From assembly GCF_016801775.1 (NCBI RefSeq), contig NZ_CP069004.1, forward strand, positions 558,001-622,000: a stretch of DNA of 64,000 bases, in the 5' to 3' direction. The notes beneath the pieces were generated by a model. It did no database searches. It was not told the DNA's origin and saw nothing but the letters and a program-made list of their open reading frames with translations. This document shows positions 35,413 through 44,603 of the stretch, piece after piece. Source of the stretch: Sulfitobacter mediterraneus (lineage in GTDB: Bacteria > Pseudomonadota > Alphaproteobacteria > Rhodobacterales > Rhodobacteraceae). The position numbers were made by a program, and so were the translations under genes. The stretch's first letter is position 1, and every line of letters starts with the position of its first letter.

Positions 35413-36672
35413 ATGCGCAGAGTAGTTGTAACCGGTTTGGGTTTGGTCACGCCGCTGGCAGATGGCGTAGAGGAAAGCTGGAGCCGTATTCTGGACGGTC
35501 AGTCCGGCGCGGGCCCGATTACGGGGTTTGATGCGAGCAATCTGGTCACGCAATATGCCTGCGAAGTGCCATTGGGTGATGGCAGTGACGGCACGTTTGA
35601 CGCTGGCAAATACATGGAACCCAAGGAACAGCGCAAGGTAGATACCTTTATCCTGTTTGGCATGGCCGCTGCGCAGCAAGCTGTTGAAGACAGCGGCTGG
35701 ATGCCGACGGACGTTGAAGATCTTGAGCGCACGGGCGTATTGATCGGATCCGGCATTGGTGGTTTGAACTCCATCGCCAACACCGCCGTGATGATGAAAG
35801 AAAAAGGTCCGCGCAGGGTCAGCCCGTTCTTTGTGCCGGGTGCCTTGATCAACCTGATCTCGGGGCAGGTGTCGATCCGTTATGGGTTTAAAGGGCCAAA
35901 CCATTCGGTTGTGACGGCCTGTTCCACGGGCGCACATGCCATTGGCGATGCCAGCCGTCTGATCATGCTGGGCGATGCGGATGTGATGGTTGCAGGCGGT
36001 GCGGAAGCGGCAATTTGCGAGATTGGCATTGCCGGTTTCAACGCCTGCAAGGCGCTGTCGACCAAACGTGGCGATGATCCCAAATCCGCCAGCCGCCCCT
36101 ATGACGCGGACCGCGACGGTTTTGTCATGGGTGAGGGCGCGGGCATTGTGGTTCTGGAAGAATACGAACACGCCAAGGCGCGTGGCGCGAAGATCTATGC
36201 CGAGGTCTTGGGCTATGGACTGTCGGGCGATGCCTATCACATCACCGCGCCATCCGAAGATGGTGAAGGCGGCGAGCGGTCCATGCGGGCGGCGTTGCGC
36301 TCTGCCGGGCTGGAGCCGAAAGACATCGACTATATCAACGCGCATGGCACCTCGACCATGGCCGACACCATCGAATTGGGCGCTGTTGAGCGGATGATGG
36401 GCGCGGATGCGGGCAAGGTCACGATGTCTTCGACCAAATCTGCAACGGGCCACCTTCTTGGTGCGGCGGGCGCAATTGAGGGGATTTTCTCCATCCTTGC
36501 GATCCGTGATCAGGTCGCACCGCCAACGATCAACCTTGATAACCCCGCGGTGGAAACGCCCATTGATCTGGCCCCGAACAAAAAGGTCGAGCGCGAGATC
36601 AATGTGGCGCTGAGCAACTCGTTCGGCTTTGGTGGCACCAACGCAAGCGTTCTGTTCGGGAAAGTCAAATAA
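35413..36672 (+). CDS. fabF: 3-oxoacyl-ACP synthase II
   Basis: 419 residues. The Cys-His-His set is present: Cys170 (TACSTGAHA), His311 (NAHGTST) and His347 (TGHLLGAAG). It condenses malonyl-ACP with acyl-ACP. The ATG at 35413 has AAGGGGC 7 bases upstream and gives MRRVVVTGLGLVTP, the normal start. Its stop overlaps mltG (TAATG). Confidence 0.97.
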   Translation: MRRVVVTGLGLVTPLADGVEESWSRILDGQSGAGPITGFDASNLVTQYACEVPLGDGSDGTFDAGKYMEPKEQRKVDTFILFGMAAAQQAVEDSGWMPTDVEDLERTGVLIGSGIGGLNSIANTAVMMKEKGPRRVSPFFVPGALINLISGQVSIRYGFKGPNHSVVTACSTGAHAIGDASRLIMLGDADVMVAGGAEAAICEIGIAGFNACKALSTKRGDDPKSASRPYDADRDGFVMGEGAGIVVLEEYEHAKARGAKIYAEVLGYGLSGDAYHITAPSEDGEGGERSMRAALRSAGLEPKDIDYINAHGTSTMADTIELGAVERMMGADAGKVTMSSTKSATGHLLGAAGAIEGIFSILAIRDQVAPPTINLDNPAVETPIDLAPNKKVEREINVALSNSFGFGGTNASVLFGKVK

Positions 36673-37856
36673 TGTGGCGACACATTGCGTCTAACGCGGT
36701 CACGTTCCTGTCAGTTCTGTTGTTCCTTGTCGGGGGCGTGATCCTCTGGGGCAAGGGCCAGTATCAGGCCGAGGGTCCGTTGACGCAGGCCATCTGCCTG
36801 CAGGTCGAGCGCGGGTCGAACATGCGCAAAGTGAGCCGGAGCCTTGCGGAGCAAGGGGCGGTGAGTTCTGCGGCGATTTTTCGGATCGGATCGGATTACC
36901 AAGAGAAAACTTCCCAGCTCAAGGCGGGCAGCTTTCTGGTGCAGCCGGGCACGTCGATGGCGGAGATTGTCGATGTGATCACCAAGGGCGGAGCCAGCAC
37001 TTGCGGCACCGAAGTGGTGTACCGGATCGGCATCAACCGGGTATCGGTGCAGGTCCGCGAGTTGGACCCAAACACGAACCGGTTTGTGGAACGGGTGGAG
37101 TTCACGCCCGGCGCGGATGAGGTTCCTGAGCTGTTTACCCAGACCACTGCCAAGGGTGACACGCGGTTTCGCATTGCGATAGCCGAAGGTGTGACCAGCT
37201 GGCAGGTGGTTGAGGCGCTGAAGGGGATTGAGGTGCTGGATGGCGAGATTGCAACGCAGCCGCCTGAAGGATCGCTGGCACCCGACAGTTATGAGGTGCG
37301 GCCCGGCGATGATCGGGCTGAGGTGATTGCCCAGATGCAGGATGCGCAAGAGCTGTTGGTTTCTGCCGCATGGGAGGCGCGTGATCCGGATTTGCCAATT
37401 GAAACGCCTGAGGATCTGTTGATCCTTGCATCGATCGTGGAAAAGGAAACCGGCGTGCCAGAAGAGCGGCGGCAGGTGGCCAGTGTTTTTGTGAACCGTC
37501 TGAACCAGGGCATGCGTCTGCAAACCGACCCGACGGTCATTTACGGCATCACCAAGGGGCAAGGCATCTTGGGGCGCGGCTTGCGCCGGTCGGAGCTGCG
37601 CAAGGCAACCCCTTGGAATACCTATGTGATTGAAGGCTTGCCCCCGACGCCAATTGCCAACCCCGGACGAGCCAGCCTGATGGCGGCAGCGCAGCCGGAT
37701 GAGAGCCCGTTCATCTTTTTCGTGGCTGATGGTACGGGTGGACACGCCTTTGCCGAGACCTTGGATGAGCACAACCGCAACGTTGCGAAGTGGCGCGAGA
37801 TCGAAGCGGAGCGCGGTGCAGCGGCAGCGGGCAATGCCTCGACGGGTGGGAACTAG
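36672..37856 (+). CDS. mltG: Endolytic peptidoglycan transglycosylase MltG
   Basis: 394 residues. One N-terminal helix (about 8-26) anchors it in the inner membrane. The YceG domain has the LysM-like start and the catalytic region ASIVEKETGVPEERRQVASVFVNRL with its glutamate, followed by LQTDPTVIYGI. It cuts nascent glycan strands near synthetic complexes. It ends 60 bases before the GTA promoter. Confidence 0.93.
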   Translation: MWRHIASNAVTFLSVLLFLVGGVILWGKGQYQAEGPLTQAICLQVERGSNMRKVSRSLAEQGAVSSAAIFRIGSDYQEKTSQLKAGSFLVQPGTSMAEIVDVITKGGASTCGTEVVYRIGINRVSVQVRELDPNTNRFVERVEFTPGADEVPELFTQTTAKGDTRFRIAIAEGVTSWQVVEALKGIEVLDGEIATQPPEGSLAPDSYEVRPGDDRAEVIAQMQDAQELLVSAAWEARDPDLPIETPEDLLILASIVEKETGVPEERRQVASVFVNRLNQGMRLQTDPTVIYGITKGQGILGRGLRRSELRKATPWNTYVIEGLPPTPIANPGRASLMAAAQPDESPFIFFVADGTGGHAFAETLDEHNRNVAKWREIEAERGAAAAGNASTGGN

Positions 37857-37898
37857 GCGCGTGCGACCGCTTTGGCGTGCGTTTGGGTAAGGTGTTGT

Positions 37899-37909
37899 TA
37901 ACACTGTTA
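37899..37909. promoter_or_regulatory. Palindrome just upstream of the GTA promoter
   Basis: TAACA-C-TGTTA is a perfect 11-base inverted repeat that ends 3 bases before the -35 hexamer. An activator or repressor site is likely; the binding protein is not known from this window. Confidence 0.5.
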
Positions 37910-37912
37910 TTC

Positions 37913-37941
37913 TTGACTTTGCGCACGGTCTGAACTATAGA
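37913..37941 (+). promoter_or_regulatory. Candidate GTA cluster promoter (sigma-70 type)
   Basis: TTGACT (37913-37918), a 17-base spacer, then TATAGA (37936-37941) make a near-consensus promoter. Transcription would start near 37948, about 97 bases before the g1 ATG. Confidence 0.7.
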
Positions 37942-37967
37942 TTTTGTCACGCTAGCAGACGTGAATG

Positions 37968-38002
37968 AACGGCCCCGAGGGACACCTCGAGGGCCGTTTT
38001 GC
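37968..38002 (+). terminator. Terminator-like hairpin inside the GTA leader
   Basis: AACGGCCC-CGAGG (37969-37980) pairs with CCTCG(A)GGGCCGTT (37985-37998) with one bulge and a GACA loop, followed by TTTTGCGTTT. It lies between the promoter and g1, so most transcripts from that promoter could end after about 50 bases. Confidence 0.65.
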
Positions 38003-38044
38003 GTTTGATTGGTCGGGAATTCCTTACAAGAGGTTTGCGCGACA

Positions 38045-38389
38045 ATGACAGTAATCACCCCGGACGAAGAAATTGCGCATGGTGTTGAGATCCTTGACGC
38101 CTTGCGGGCCGCAATTCGGGTGTTGCGGCAAGAGATCGAAGGCCAGGCACAAACGGCCCGATCTGGGGAGGATATCGACAAAACACAGATGGCGAAGCAC
38201 CTGCGCGACATGCAGGGGCTGGTGACGCAATGCACAAAGGCGGAGATGTTTCTGAATGACTGTAGAAATCGACAAGCGGGGATCGCAAGGGCAGGCCATG
38301 CCCTCGATCTGGAGCAAGCAAGGGCTGACATCGGGTGCAAGCTGGATCGCTTGCGCAGATGCGGCGGTGCAAGCCGAGTTTCTGGATGA
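38045..38389 (+). CDS. orfg1: GTA small terminase-like protein g1
   Basis: 114 residues, in the position of g1 of RcGTA, a small DNA-recognition partner of the large terminase. Helical, charged, with DEEIAHGVEILDALRAAIRVLRQE at the N-terminus. The ATG at 38045 is chosen with AGAGG upstream. The 3' end runs into g2 by 134 bases in another frame, so one of the two boundaries may be off. Confidence 0.8.
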   Translation: MTVITPDEEIAHGVEILDALRAAIRVLRQEIEGQAQTARSGEDIDKTQMAKHLRDMQGLVTQCTKAEMFLNDCRNRQAGIARAGHALDLEQARADIGCKLDRLRRCGGASRVSG

Positions 38390-39668
38390 TCTGAATGCGG
38401 GGGAGTTGATGGCGCTGCCCTATTTGTTTGAGTTCTGGGCGATGCCGCATCAATTGCCGCCAGAGGGCGCGTGGCGCACATGGGTTGTGCTGGGTGGACG
38501 CGGGGCGGGCAAGACCCGCGCGGGCGCGGAATGGGTGCGCAGCATGGTTGAGGGGGCGCGGCCTTTGGATAAGGGGCGGTGCCGGCGCGTGGCCTTGGTG
38601 GGCGAAACGATCGAGCAGGTGCGTGAGGTGATGATCTTTGGTGACAGCGGCATTCTGGCCTGTTCGCCAGAGGATCGCAGGCCCGACTGGGAGGCCACGC
38701 GCAAGCGGTTGATCTGGCCGAATGGCGCGGTTGCCACGGTGCATACGGCGCATGACCCTGAAGGGCTGCGCGGACCGCAGTTTGATGCCGCCTGGGTGGA
38801 TGAGCTGGCCAAGTGGAAGCGCGGGCAGGAGGCTTGGGACCAGTTGCAATTTGCGCTGCGGCTTGGGGATGATCCGCGGGTCTGCGTGACGACGACGCCG
38901 CGCAATGTGGATGTCTTGAAAAAGCTGCTCAAATCCCCGTCGACGGTACAGACCCATGCGCCGACGGAGGCGAATGCAGCCAATCTGGCAAGTTCTTTCA
39001 TGGAAGAGGTGCGGGCAAGGTATCGCGGCACGCGGATGGGACGGCAAGAGCTGGACGGGGTGTTGTTGTCTGATGCGGAAGGCGCGCTGTGGACCAGCGA
39101 GATGTTGGAGCAAGGCCGTCTTGAAGCCCCGCCTGAGTTTGACCGGATTGTTGTCGGGCTTGACCCCTCCATCAGCAGCGGTGCAAGCGCCGACGAATGC
39201 GGGATCGTCGTGGTCGGCGCGACGACGCAAGGGCCAGTGCAGGATTGGCGGGCGGTTGTCTTGGCAGATTGTACGGTGCAGGGGGCCAGTCCGGGCGCAT
39301 GGGCCAAGGCCGCCATTGCCGCGATGGAGCGGTTTGGCGCGGACCGTCTGGTGGTGGAGATCAACCAGGGCGGGCAGATGGTCAGCGAGGTTTTGCATGG
39401 CGTGGATCCGATGCTGCCCATCAAGGCGGTGCATGCCAGCCGCGGCAAGGCAGCGCGGGCAGAACCGGTGGCCGCCCTTTATGAGCAGGGGCGGGTGCGC
39501 CACCTGCGCGGGCTGGATGCCCTAGAGGACCAGATGTGCCGGATGACGGCGCGGGGCTATGAGGGTGGCGGCAGCCCGGACCGGGTGGATGCGCTGGTCT
39601 GGGCCATTCATGAGCTGATGATCGCGCCTGCGGCCAAGTGGCGGGCACCGGGGGTGCGGACCTTGTGA
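38256..39668 (+). CDS. orfg2: GTA large terminase g2
   Basis: 470 residues. Packaging ATPase-nuclease of the GTA. Walker A is GRGAGKT at 81-87; Walker B-like DAAWVDELAKW; the RNase H-like nuclease domain begins with IVVGLDPSISSG. The start at 38256 overlaps g1; an ATG at 38298 is the alternative. In GTAs this enzyme packages host DNA in headfuls rather than its own genome. Confidence 0.92.
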   Translation: MTVEIDKRGSQGQAMPSIWSKQGLTSGASWIACADAAVQAEFLDDLNAGELMALPYLFEFWAMPHQLPPEGAWRTWVVLGGRGAGKTRAGAEWVRSMVEGARPLDKGRCRRVALVGETIEQVREVMIFGDSGILACSPEDRRPDWEATRKRLIWPNGAVATVHTAHDPEGLRGPQFDAAWVDELAKWKRGQEAWDQLQFALRLGDDPRVCVTTTPRNVDVLKKLLKSPSTVQTHAPTEANAANLASSFMEEVRARYRGTRMGRQELDGVLLSDAEGALWTSEMLEQGRLEAPPEFDRIVVGLDPSISSGASADECGIVVVGATTQGPVQDWRAVVLADCTVQGASPGAWAKAAIAAMERFGADRLVVEINQGGQMVSEVLHGVDPMLPIKAVHASRGKAARAEPVAALYEQGRVRHLRGLDALEDQMCRMTARGYEGGGSPDRVDALVWAIHELMIAPAAKWRAPGVRTL

Positions 39669-39842
39669 GGGCAGTCTGTGCGGCGGGTGCCGCGCAGGAG
39701 TTTTTCTTGCCAAATGAAGTGGGGGGGAGGCGCGAAACGAGGTGTTGCGCCAAGCGGCGCACGGTCTGGTTTCGCGGTCTTAACCTTTTGTTGGCAGGTT
39801 CTGTTTGCGCCGGTTGGGGCAGAGCGAATGAGGAGTGACGTG

Positions 39843-41018
39843 ATGGTTTTGGATTTCCTGCGGCGCGGGGCGGCGGCAGAGGCACCGGCGCAGAAGGCAT
39901 CGGCCACAGGTCCGGTTGTGGCCTATCAGACCTCGGGCCGGGTTGCCTGGAGCCCGCGTGACACGGCGAGCCTGACGCGGACCGGGTTTTGCGGCAATCC
40001 TGTCGGGTTCCGGTCGGTCAAACTGATTGCGGAGGCGGCGGCGGCCTTGCCTTTGGCGGTGCAGGATAAAGCGCATCGCTACGAGGCGCATCCGATTGCC
40101 GACTTGCTGGCACGGCCCAATGGGGCGCAGGGGCGGGCCGAGCTGCTGGAGGCGCTATATGCGCAGTTGCTCTTGAGCGGCAATGGCTATGTCGAGGCGG
40201 TGGGGGATACCGGGGTTCCGGCAGAGCTGCATGTGTTACGCTCAGACCGGATGTCGGTGGTGCCGGGGGCGGATGGCTGGCCGATGGCCTATGAATATGC
40301 TGTTGGCGGGCGCAAGCACCGGTTTGATCTGCGGGGTGGCCGCGATGCGATTTGCCATATCCGTAACTTCCATCCGCAGGACGATCACTATGGCTTTAGC
40401 CCGATGCAGGCCGCGGCGATGGCGCTGGATGTGCATAATGCTGCATCGCGTTGGTCAAAAGCCTTGTTGGACAATGCCGCCCGGCCGTCGGGGGCGATTG
40501 TCTACAAGGGCGCGGAAGGTCAGGGCAAGCTGAGCGAAGATCAATATGACCGGCTGGTGAGCGAGATGGAGAGCCATCATCAAGGCGCGCGCAATGCAGG
40601 GCGACCGATGTTGCTGGAGGGCGGTTTGGACTGGAAGCCCATGGGCTTTTCCCCCTCCGACATGGAATTTCAGAAGACCAAGGAGGCGGCAGCGCGGGAG
40701 ATTGCTTTGGCCTACGGGGTGCCGCCGATGCTGATCGGGGTGCAGGGGGATGCGACCTATGCCAACTATCAGGAGGCCCATCGCGCGTTTTACCGTTTGA
40801 CCGTGCTGCCACTGGCGACGCGTGTCACAGCGGCCCTGGGGCATTGGTTGTCCGGCCTTTCCGGCGAGATCGTGGAGGTCAAGCCGGATCTGGATCAGGT
40901 GCCCGCCCTGTCAGCGGAGCGGGATGCGCAATGGGCGCGGGTGGCACAGGCGGAGTTTCTGAGCCAGGCTGAAAAGCGCCGGATGCTGGGGCTGCCTGCG
41001 GTGGTGGCCGATGAGTGA
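39843..41018 (+). CDS. orfg3: GTA portal protein g3
   Basis: 391 residues, HK97-type portal (VKLIAEAAAALPL, LLLSGNGYVEAV, ALLDNAARPSGAIVYKG, EAAAREIALAYGVPPMLIG). It forms the dodecameric ring through which DNA enters. The ATG at 39843 has AGGAG 7 bases upstream; the long upstream reading is spurious. It is preceded by 174 bases with no clear gene. Confidence 0.93.
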   Translation: MVLDFLRRGAAAEAPAQKASATGPVVAYQTSGRVAWSPRDTASLTRTGFCGNPVGFRSVKLIAEAAAALPLAVQDKAHRYEAHPIADLLARPNGAQGRAELLEALYAQLLLSGNGYVEAVGDTGVPAELHVLRSDRMSVVPGADGWPMAYEYAVGGRKHRFDLRGGRDAICHIRNFHPQDDHYGFSPMQAAAMALDVHNAASRWSKALLDNAARPSGAIVYKGAEGQGKLSEDQYDRLVSEMESHHQGARNAGRPMLLEGGLDWKPMGFSPSDMEFQKTKEAAAREIALAYGVPPMLIGVQGDATYANYQEAHRAFYRLTVLPLATRVTAALGHWLSGLSGEIVEVKPDLDQVPALSAERDAQWARVAQAEFLSQAEKRRMLGLPAVVADE

Positions 41019-41235
41019 GCTTCCGGCATATGAGCGGTTTGAATGCGCACCGGGGCTGCGGTTGCAAGCGCATGAACGGGTGAGCGCGATCCATCATGAA
41101 AACCTGCTGCGCCGGCTGGACCGTCTGGAGGATATGATGGAACGGATGGAACGGCGGCTTTGGCTGACGGTTTACGGGGTGGTTGCGGTGATCCTGGCGC
41201 AGGCGGTGCAGAGCTTTCTGGTGGTCACGCCTTAA
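41011..41235 (+). CDS. orfg3.5: GTA small protein g3.5
   Basis: 74 residues with a coiled-coil (HENLLRRLDRLEDMMERMERR) and one C-terminal hydrophobic segment (LTVYGVVAVILAQAVQSFLVV). Its place between portal and protease matches g3.5 of RcGTA. It overlaps the portal stop by 8 bases. Confidence 0.8.
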   Translation: MSELPAYERFECAPGLRLQAHERVSAIHHENLLRRLDRLEDMMERMERRLWLTVYGVVAVILAQAVQSFLVVTP

Positions 41236-41259
41236 GGCGCAAAATTCTGAGGAGTTGTC

Positions 41260-41898
41260 ATGGAATATGATGCAATACGCTTTGGCTGCGGGCCAGAGCA
41301 CGGGGAGACTTTGCCCGCTGAACGGTGTGGGCTTGAACGCAAGTTTGCGCGGTTTGGCAGCGCTGAGGTGGTCGAAGGCGGCGTGCAGGTCAGCGGATAT
41401 GCCAGCCTGTTTGATGCGGCAGACCAAAGCGGCGATGTGGTGCAACGCGGCGCCTATGCGCAGAGCTTGAAGGGGCTGCGGGAGGCGGGGCGCAGCGTCA
41501 AGATGCTGTGGCAGCATGATCCGTCCGAGCCCATTGGCGTTTGGGATGAGGTGCGCGAGGACGCCCGCGGCCTCTGGGTCAAGGGGCGTATTCTGGACAG
41601 CGTGACCAAGGGCCGCGAAGCCGCTGCACTGATTGCGGCGGGTGCGATTGACGGGCTGTCGATTGGCTATCGCACTGTAAAGTCCAGCAAGACGGCCAAG
41701 GGGCAGCGTCTGTTGGCGGAGTTGGAGCTTTGGGAGGTGTCATTGGTGACCTTTCCGATGCTGCCGAATGCGCGGGTCGCCGCGAAAGCGGAAGACAGGC
41801 AAAGCGCTGCGGACATGCGGCAAATGGCGGGGATCTTTGAAGGGGCGCGGCAAGATCTGCGCCGGATGAGGCAACAAGGGATCGAGGGAAACAAATGA
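41260..41898 (+). CDS. orfg4: GTA prohead protease g4
   Basis: 212 residues, HK97 prohead protease family (GYASLFDAADQSGDVVQRGAY, MLWQHDPSEPIGVWDEV, GLSIGYRT, LLAELELWEVSLVTFPM). It processes the capsid precursor. AGGAG is 5-6 bases before the ATG; the stop overlaps g5 by ATGA. Confidence 0.93.
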   Translation: MEYDAIRFGCGPEHGETLPAERCGLERKFARFGSAEVVEGGVQVSGYASLFDAADQSGDVVQRGAYAQSLKGLREAGRSVKMLWQHDPSEPIGVWDEVREDARGLWVKGRILDSVTKGREAAALIAAGAIDGLSIGYRTVKSSKTAKGQRLLAELELWEVSLVTFPMLPNARVAAKAEDRQSAADMRQMAGIFEGARQDLRRMRQQGIEGNK

Positions 41899-43064
41899 GC
41901 GAGAGCAAGACGATGGGCGGCGATCTGCCCCCGGCGGAGGAAGTGCGGCAGGCCGTGAATGGGTTTGTCACGGAATTCAAAGGCTTCCAGTCCGAAATCG
42001 AAACGAAACTGCAACAAACAGAAGAGCGAATGACCATGTTGGACCGCAAGATGACACTGCCTGCACGCACCCCGCTGAGCGCGGCGAATGACACTGCCGC
42101 GCCGCATCAGGTGGCCTTTCAGGCCTATCTGCGCAATGGCGATGATGATGGGCTGCGCGGGCTGGAACTGGAGGGCAAATCCATGTCCACCGCCGTCAAC
42201 TCTGACGGGGGCTATCTGGTCGATCCGCAGACGTCGGACCGTGTGCAGTCTGTGCTGAACACCACGGCGTCGATCCGGGCGATTGCGGCGGTGGTTCAGG
42301 TTGAGGCGACATCCTATGACGTACTGGTGGATCATACGGATGTCGGCGCAGGATGGGCGACGGAGACAGATCCGACGGCAGAGACCAGCACGCCGCAAAT
42401 CGACCGGATCACCATTGCGCTGCATGAGCTGAGCGCCCTGCCGAAGGCGTCGCAGCGGTTGCTGGATGACAGTGCATTTGACATCGAGGGCTGGCTGTCG
42501 GGGCGGATCGCGGACAAGTTTGCGCGGGCCGAGGCCGATGCCTTTATCAACGGCGATGGGATCGACAAGCCCAAGGGGATGCTCGCTCATACGGCGGTAG
42601 ACAATGCCGCGTGGACCTGGGGCAATCTGGGTTATGTGCCGACGGGTCTGGACGGAGATCTGACAGCGGATGCGATCGTTGATCTGGTCTACGCCCTGGG
42701 TGCGCAGTATCGGGCCAACGGGTCTTTCGTGATGAATTCCAAGACCGCCGGTCTGGTGCGCAAGCTGAAGGACGGCGATGGCCGGTTCATGTGGTCTGAC
42801 GGTCTGGCGGCGGGGGAGCCTGCGCGGTTGATGGGCTATCCGGTGTTGGTGGCTGAGGATATGCCGGATGCCACAAGTGACCAGATGGCGATTGCCTTTG
42901 GTGATTTTAACGCAGGCTACACCGTGGCGGAGCGCCCTGACCTGCGCATTCTGCGTGATCCCTTTAGCGCCAAGCCGCATGTTCTGTTTTATGCGACAAA
43001 GCGTGTTGGCGGCGATGTGAGCGATTTTGCGGCCATCAAGCTGTTGAAATTTGGTCTGGTGTAA
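41895..43064 (+). CDS. orfg5: GTA major capsid protein g5
   Basis: 389 residues, HK97-fold. The N-terminal about 100 residues are a charged delta-like scaffold segment removed by g4, then the shell domain (DGGYLVDPQTSDRVQSVL, RIADKFARAEADAFINGDG, GVQ-like FVMNSKTAGLVRKL, PVLVAEDMPD, KPHVLFYATKRVGGDV). It forms the particle head. Overlaps g4 by 4 bases. Confidence 0.95.
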   Translation: MSESKTMGGDLPPAEEVRQAVNGFVTEFKGFQSEIETKLQQTEERMTMLDRKMTLPARTPLSAANDTAAPHQVAFQAYLRNGDDDGLRGLELEGKSMSTAVNSDGGYLVDPQTSDRVQSVLNTTASIRAIAAVVQVEATSYDVLVDHTDVGAGWATETDPTAETSTPQIDRITIALHELSALPKASQRLLDDSAFDIEGWLSGRIADKFARAEADAFINGDGIDKPKGMLAHTAVDNAAWTWGNLGYVPTGLDGDLTADAIVDLVYALGAQYRANGSFVMNSKTAGLVRKLKDGDGRFMWSDGLAAGEPARLMGYPVLVAEDMPDATSDQMAIAFGDFNAGYTVAERPDLRILRDPFSAKPHVLFYATKRVGGDVSDFAAIKLLKFGLV

Positions 43065-43223
43065 GCCGGAGCCAAAAGCGGGGCCGGGGCATTTGCCCCG
43101 GTCCGGGCGCGTAACCAATGGCCCTGCATTGCCTAGCTGTTCCCTTCCGACCAAGCGGTGCGGGCGGCCGCGCGTCCGGGCACCAGATCGGTTGTGCCAA
43201 TTGCGATTTTTCGGAGAATTTCC

Positions 43224-43817
43224 ATGATGTTGATCGAAGAGACACCTGTCGCGGATGCGGCCTTGCCGGTGGAGGCCTTCAAGGCGCATTTGCGGCTTGG
43301 CAGTGGCTTTGGTCAGGACGGGTTGCAAGATGTGGTGTTGCTATCCTTTTTGCGCGCTGCCTTGGCGGCGATTGAGGCCCGCACTGGCAAGGCATTGTTC
43401 ACACGGGGGTTCGTGTGGACAGTGAGCCATTGGCGCGACGACGCGGCGCAACCGCTGCCGATTGCGCCGGTTTCTGCACTGTCCCAGGTGACGGTGATTG
43501 CGGGCAACGGGACCGAGATTGCGGTTGGTCCGGCGCTTTACTGGTTGGAGCAGGACATGCATCGCCCGCGTTTGCGCAGCACCGGAACGGCGTTGCCGGG
43601 TATTCCGACGGGCGGCTCTGTACGGCTGCGGTTCGAGGCGGGTATGGCCGCAGAATGGGCGGATTTGCCGCCGGACATGCAGCAGGCCGTCCTGATGTTG
43701 GCGGCACATTATTATGAGTATCGCAATGACACCGGGCTGAGCGAGGGCTGCATGCCCTTCGGCGTCAGCAGCTTGATCGAGCGTTATAAATCCATCCGCA
43801 TCGGGGCAGGCGCATGA
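43224..43817 (+). CDS. orfg6: GTA head-tail adaptor g6
   Basis: 197 residues, the head-tail connector family (ALAAIEARTGKALFTRGFVWTVSHWRDD, LPPDMQQAVLMLAAHYYEYRND). It sits under the portal. The ATG at 43224 has GGAG 7 bases upstream. Overlaps g7 by 4 bases. Confidence 0.88.
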   Translation: MMLIEETPVADAALPVEAFKAHLRLGSGFGQDGLQDVVLLSFLRAALAAIEARTGKALFTRGFVWTVSHWRDDAAQPLPIAPVSALSQVTVIAGNGTEIAVGPALYWLEQDMHRPRLRSTGTALPGIPTGGSVRLRFEAGMAAEWADLPPDMQQAVLMLAAHYYEYRNDTGLSEGCMPFGVSSLIERYKSIRIGAGA

Positions 43818-44152
43818 GCATGCCGGTTTTATCCCATGCCCTGATCCTTGAAGGGCCTGAGCGGGTGAGTGATGGCGCGGGAGGCTACACGGAGGGCTGG
43901 GTCGCCCTTGGCACGCTTTGGGCGCAAATCACCGCCCGCACGGGCAGGGAAACAGCGCAGAGCGGTGCGCCGGTGAGCCGGGTGTCGCACAAGATCGTGG
44001 TGCGCGGTGCACCCTATGGCAGCCCGGATCGGCCCAAGCCGCGGCAGCGTTTGCGCGATGGCGAGAGGATCTTTGTCGTTCAGGCGGTGGCCGAGTGGGA
44101 CGGCGCGGGGCGCTACCTGACCTGCTTTGCCGATGAGGAGGTGGTGGTATGA
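43814..44152 (+). CDS. orfg7: GTA head-closure (stopper) protein g7
   Basis: 112 residues, head-closure family (GAGGYTEGWVALGTLWAQITARTGRE, HKIVVRGAPYGSPDRPKPRQRLRDGERIFVVQAVAEWD). In RcGTA it is the stopper below the adaptor. ATGA overlaps with both neighbours. Confidence 0.87.
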   Translation: MSMPVLSHALILEGPERVSDGAGGYTEGWVALGTLWAQITARTGRETAQSGAPVSRVSHKIVVRGAPYGSPDRPKPRQRLRDGERIFVVQAVAEWDGAGRYLTCFADEEVVV

Positions 44153-44559
44153 GCTTTGCACTTTCCGGGCCGTTGCAGGCCGCGATCTATGACGCGTTGC
44201 GCGGTGATCCGGCGTTGACGGCGCTGGTGGGCGATGCGGTTTATGACGCGGTGCCTTCGGGTGCGTTGCCGGAGCTTTATGTTCGGCTGGGCAGTGAAAC
44301 GGCTGAGGACGCCTCCGACTGCAGCGGCGCAGGCGCGGTGCATGTGGTCACGGTTTCGGTGATCACGACGCGGCCGGGGTTTGCGGACGCCAAGGCGGCG
44401 GCGGGCGCGGTCAGCGATGCATTGCATGAGGCGGATCTGGCGCTGAGCCGGGGACGGTTGGTGGGCCTGTGGTTTGAGAAGGCCAAGGCGCACCGGATCG
44501 ACGCGGTATCTGCGCGGCAGATTGATATGCGGTTTCGGGCAAGGGTCGAAGACGGCTAG
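44149..44559 (+). CDS. orfg8: GTA tail terminator g8 (DUF3168)
   Basis: 136 residues, DUF3168-type (LQAAIYDALRGDPALTALVGDAVYDAVP, YVRLGSETAEDASDCSG, HVVTVSVITTRPGFADAKAAAGAVSDAL, MRFRARVEDG). It ends tail-tube growth and joins the head. Starts within an ATGA overlap. Confidence 0.87.
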   Translation: MSFALSGPLQAAIYDALRGDPALTALVGDAVYDAVPSGALPELYVRLGSETAEDASDCSGAGAVHVVTVSVITTRPGFADAKAAAGAVSDALHEADLALSRGRLVGLWFEKAKAHRIDAVSARQIDMRFRARVEDG

Positions 44560-44603
44560 GGCCGCCCATCGGAAAATTCACGGACAATCACAGGAGATAC
44601 GAC

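Noticed and set aside
39669..39842. Small gene between g2 and g3
   Set aside because: The open frame that reads through it only joins the portal frame and has no start site or protein pattern; the real portal start is at 39843.
41667..43328. Long minus-strand open frame opposite GTA g4-g6
   Set aside because: It crosses several well-supported capsid genes on the other strand and has no ribosome site or family.
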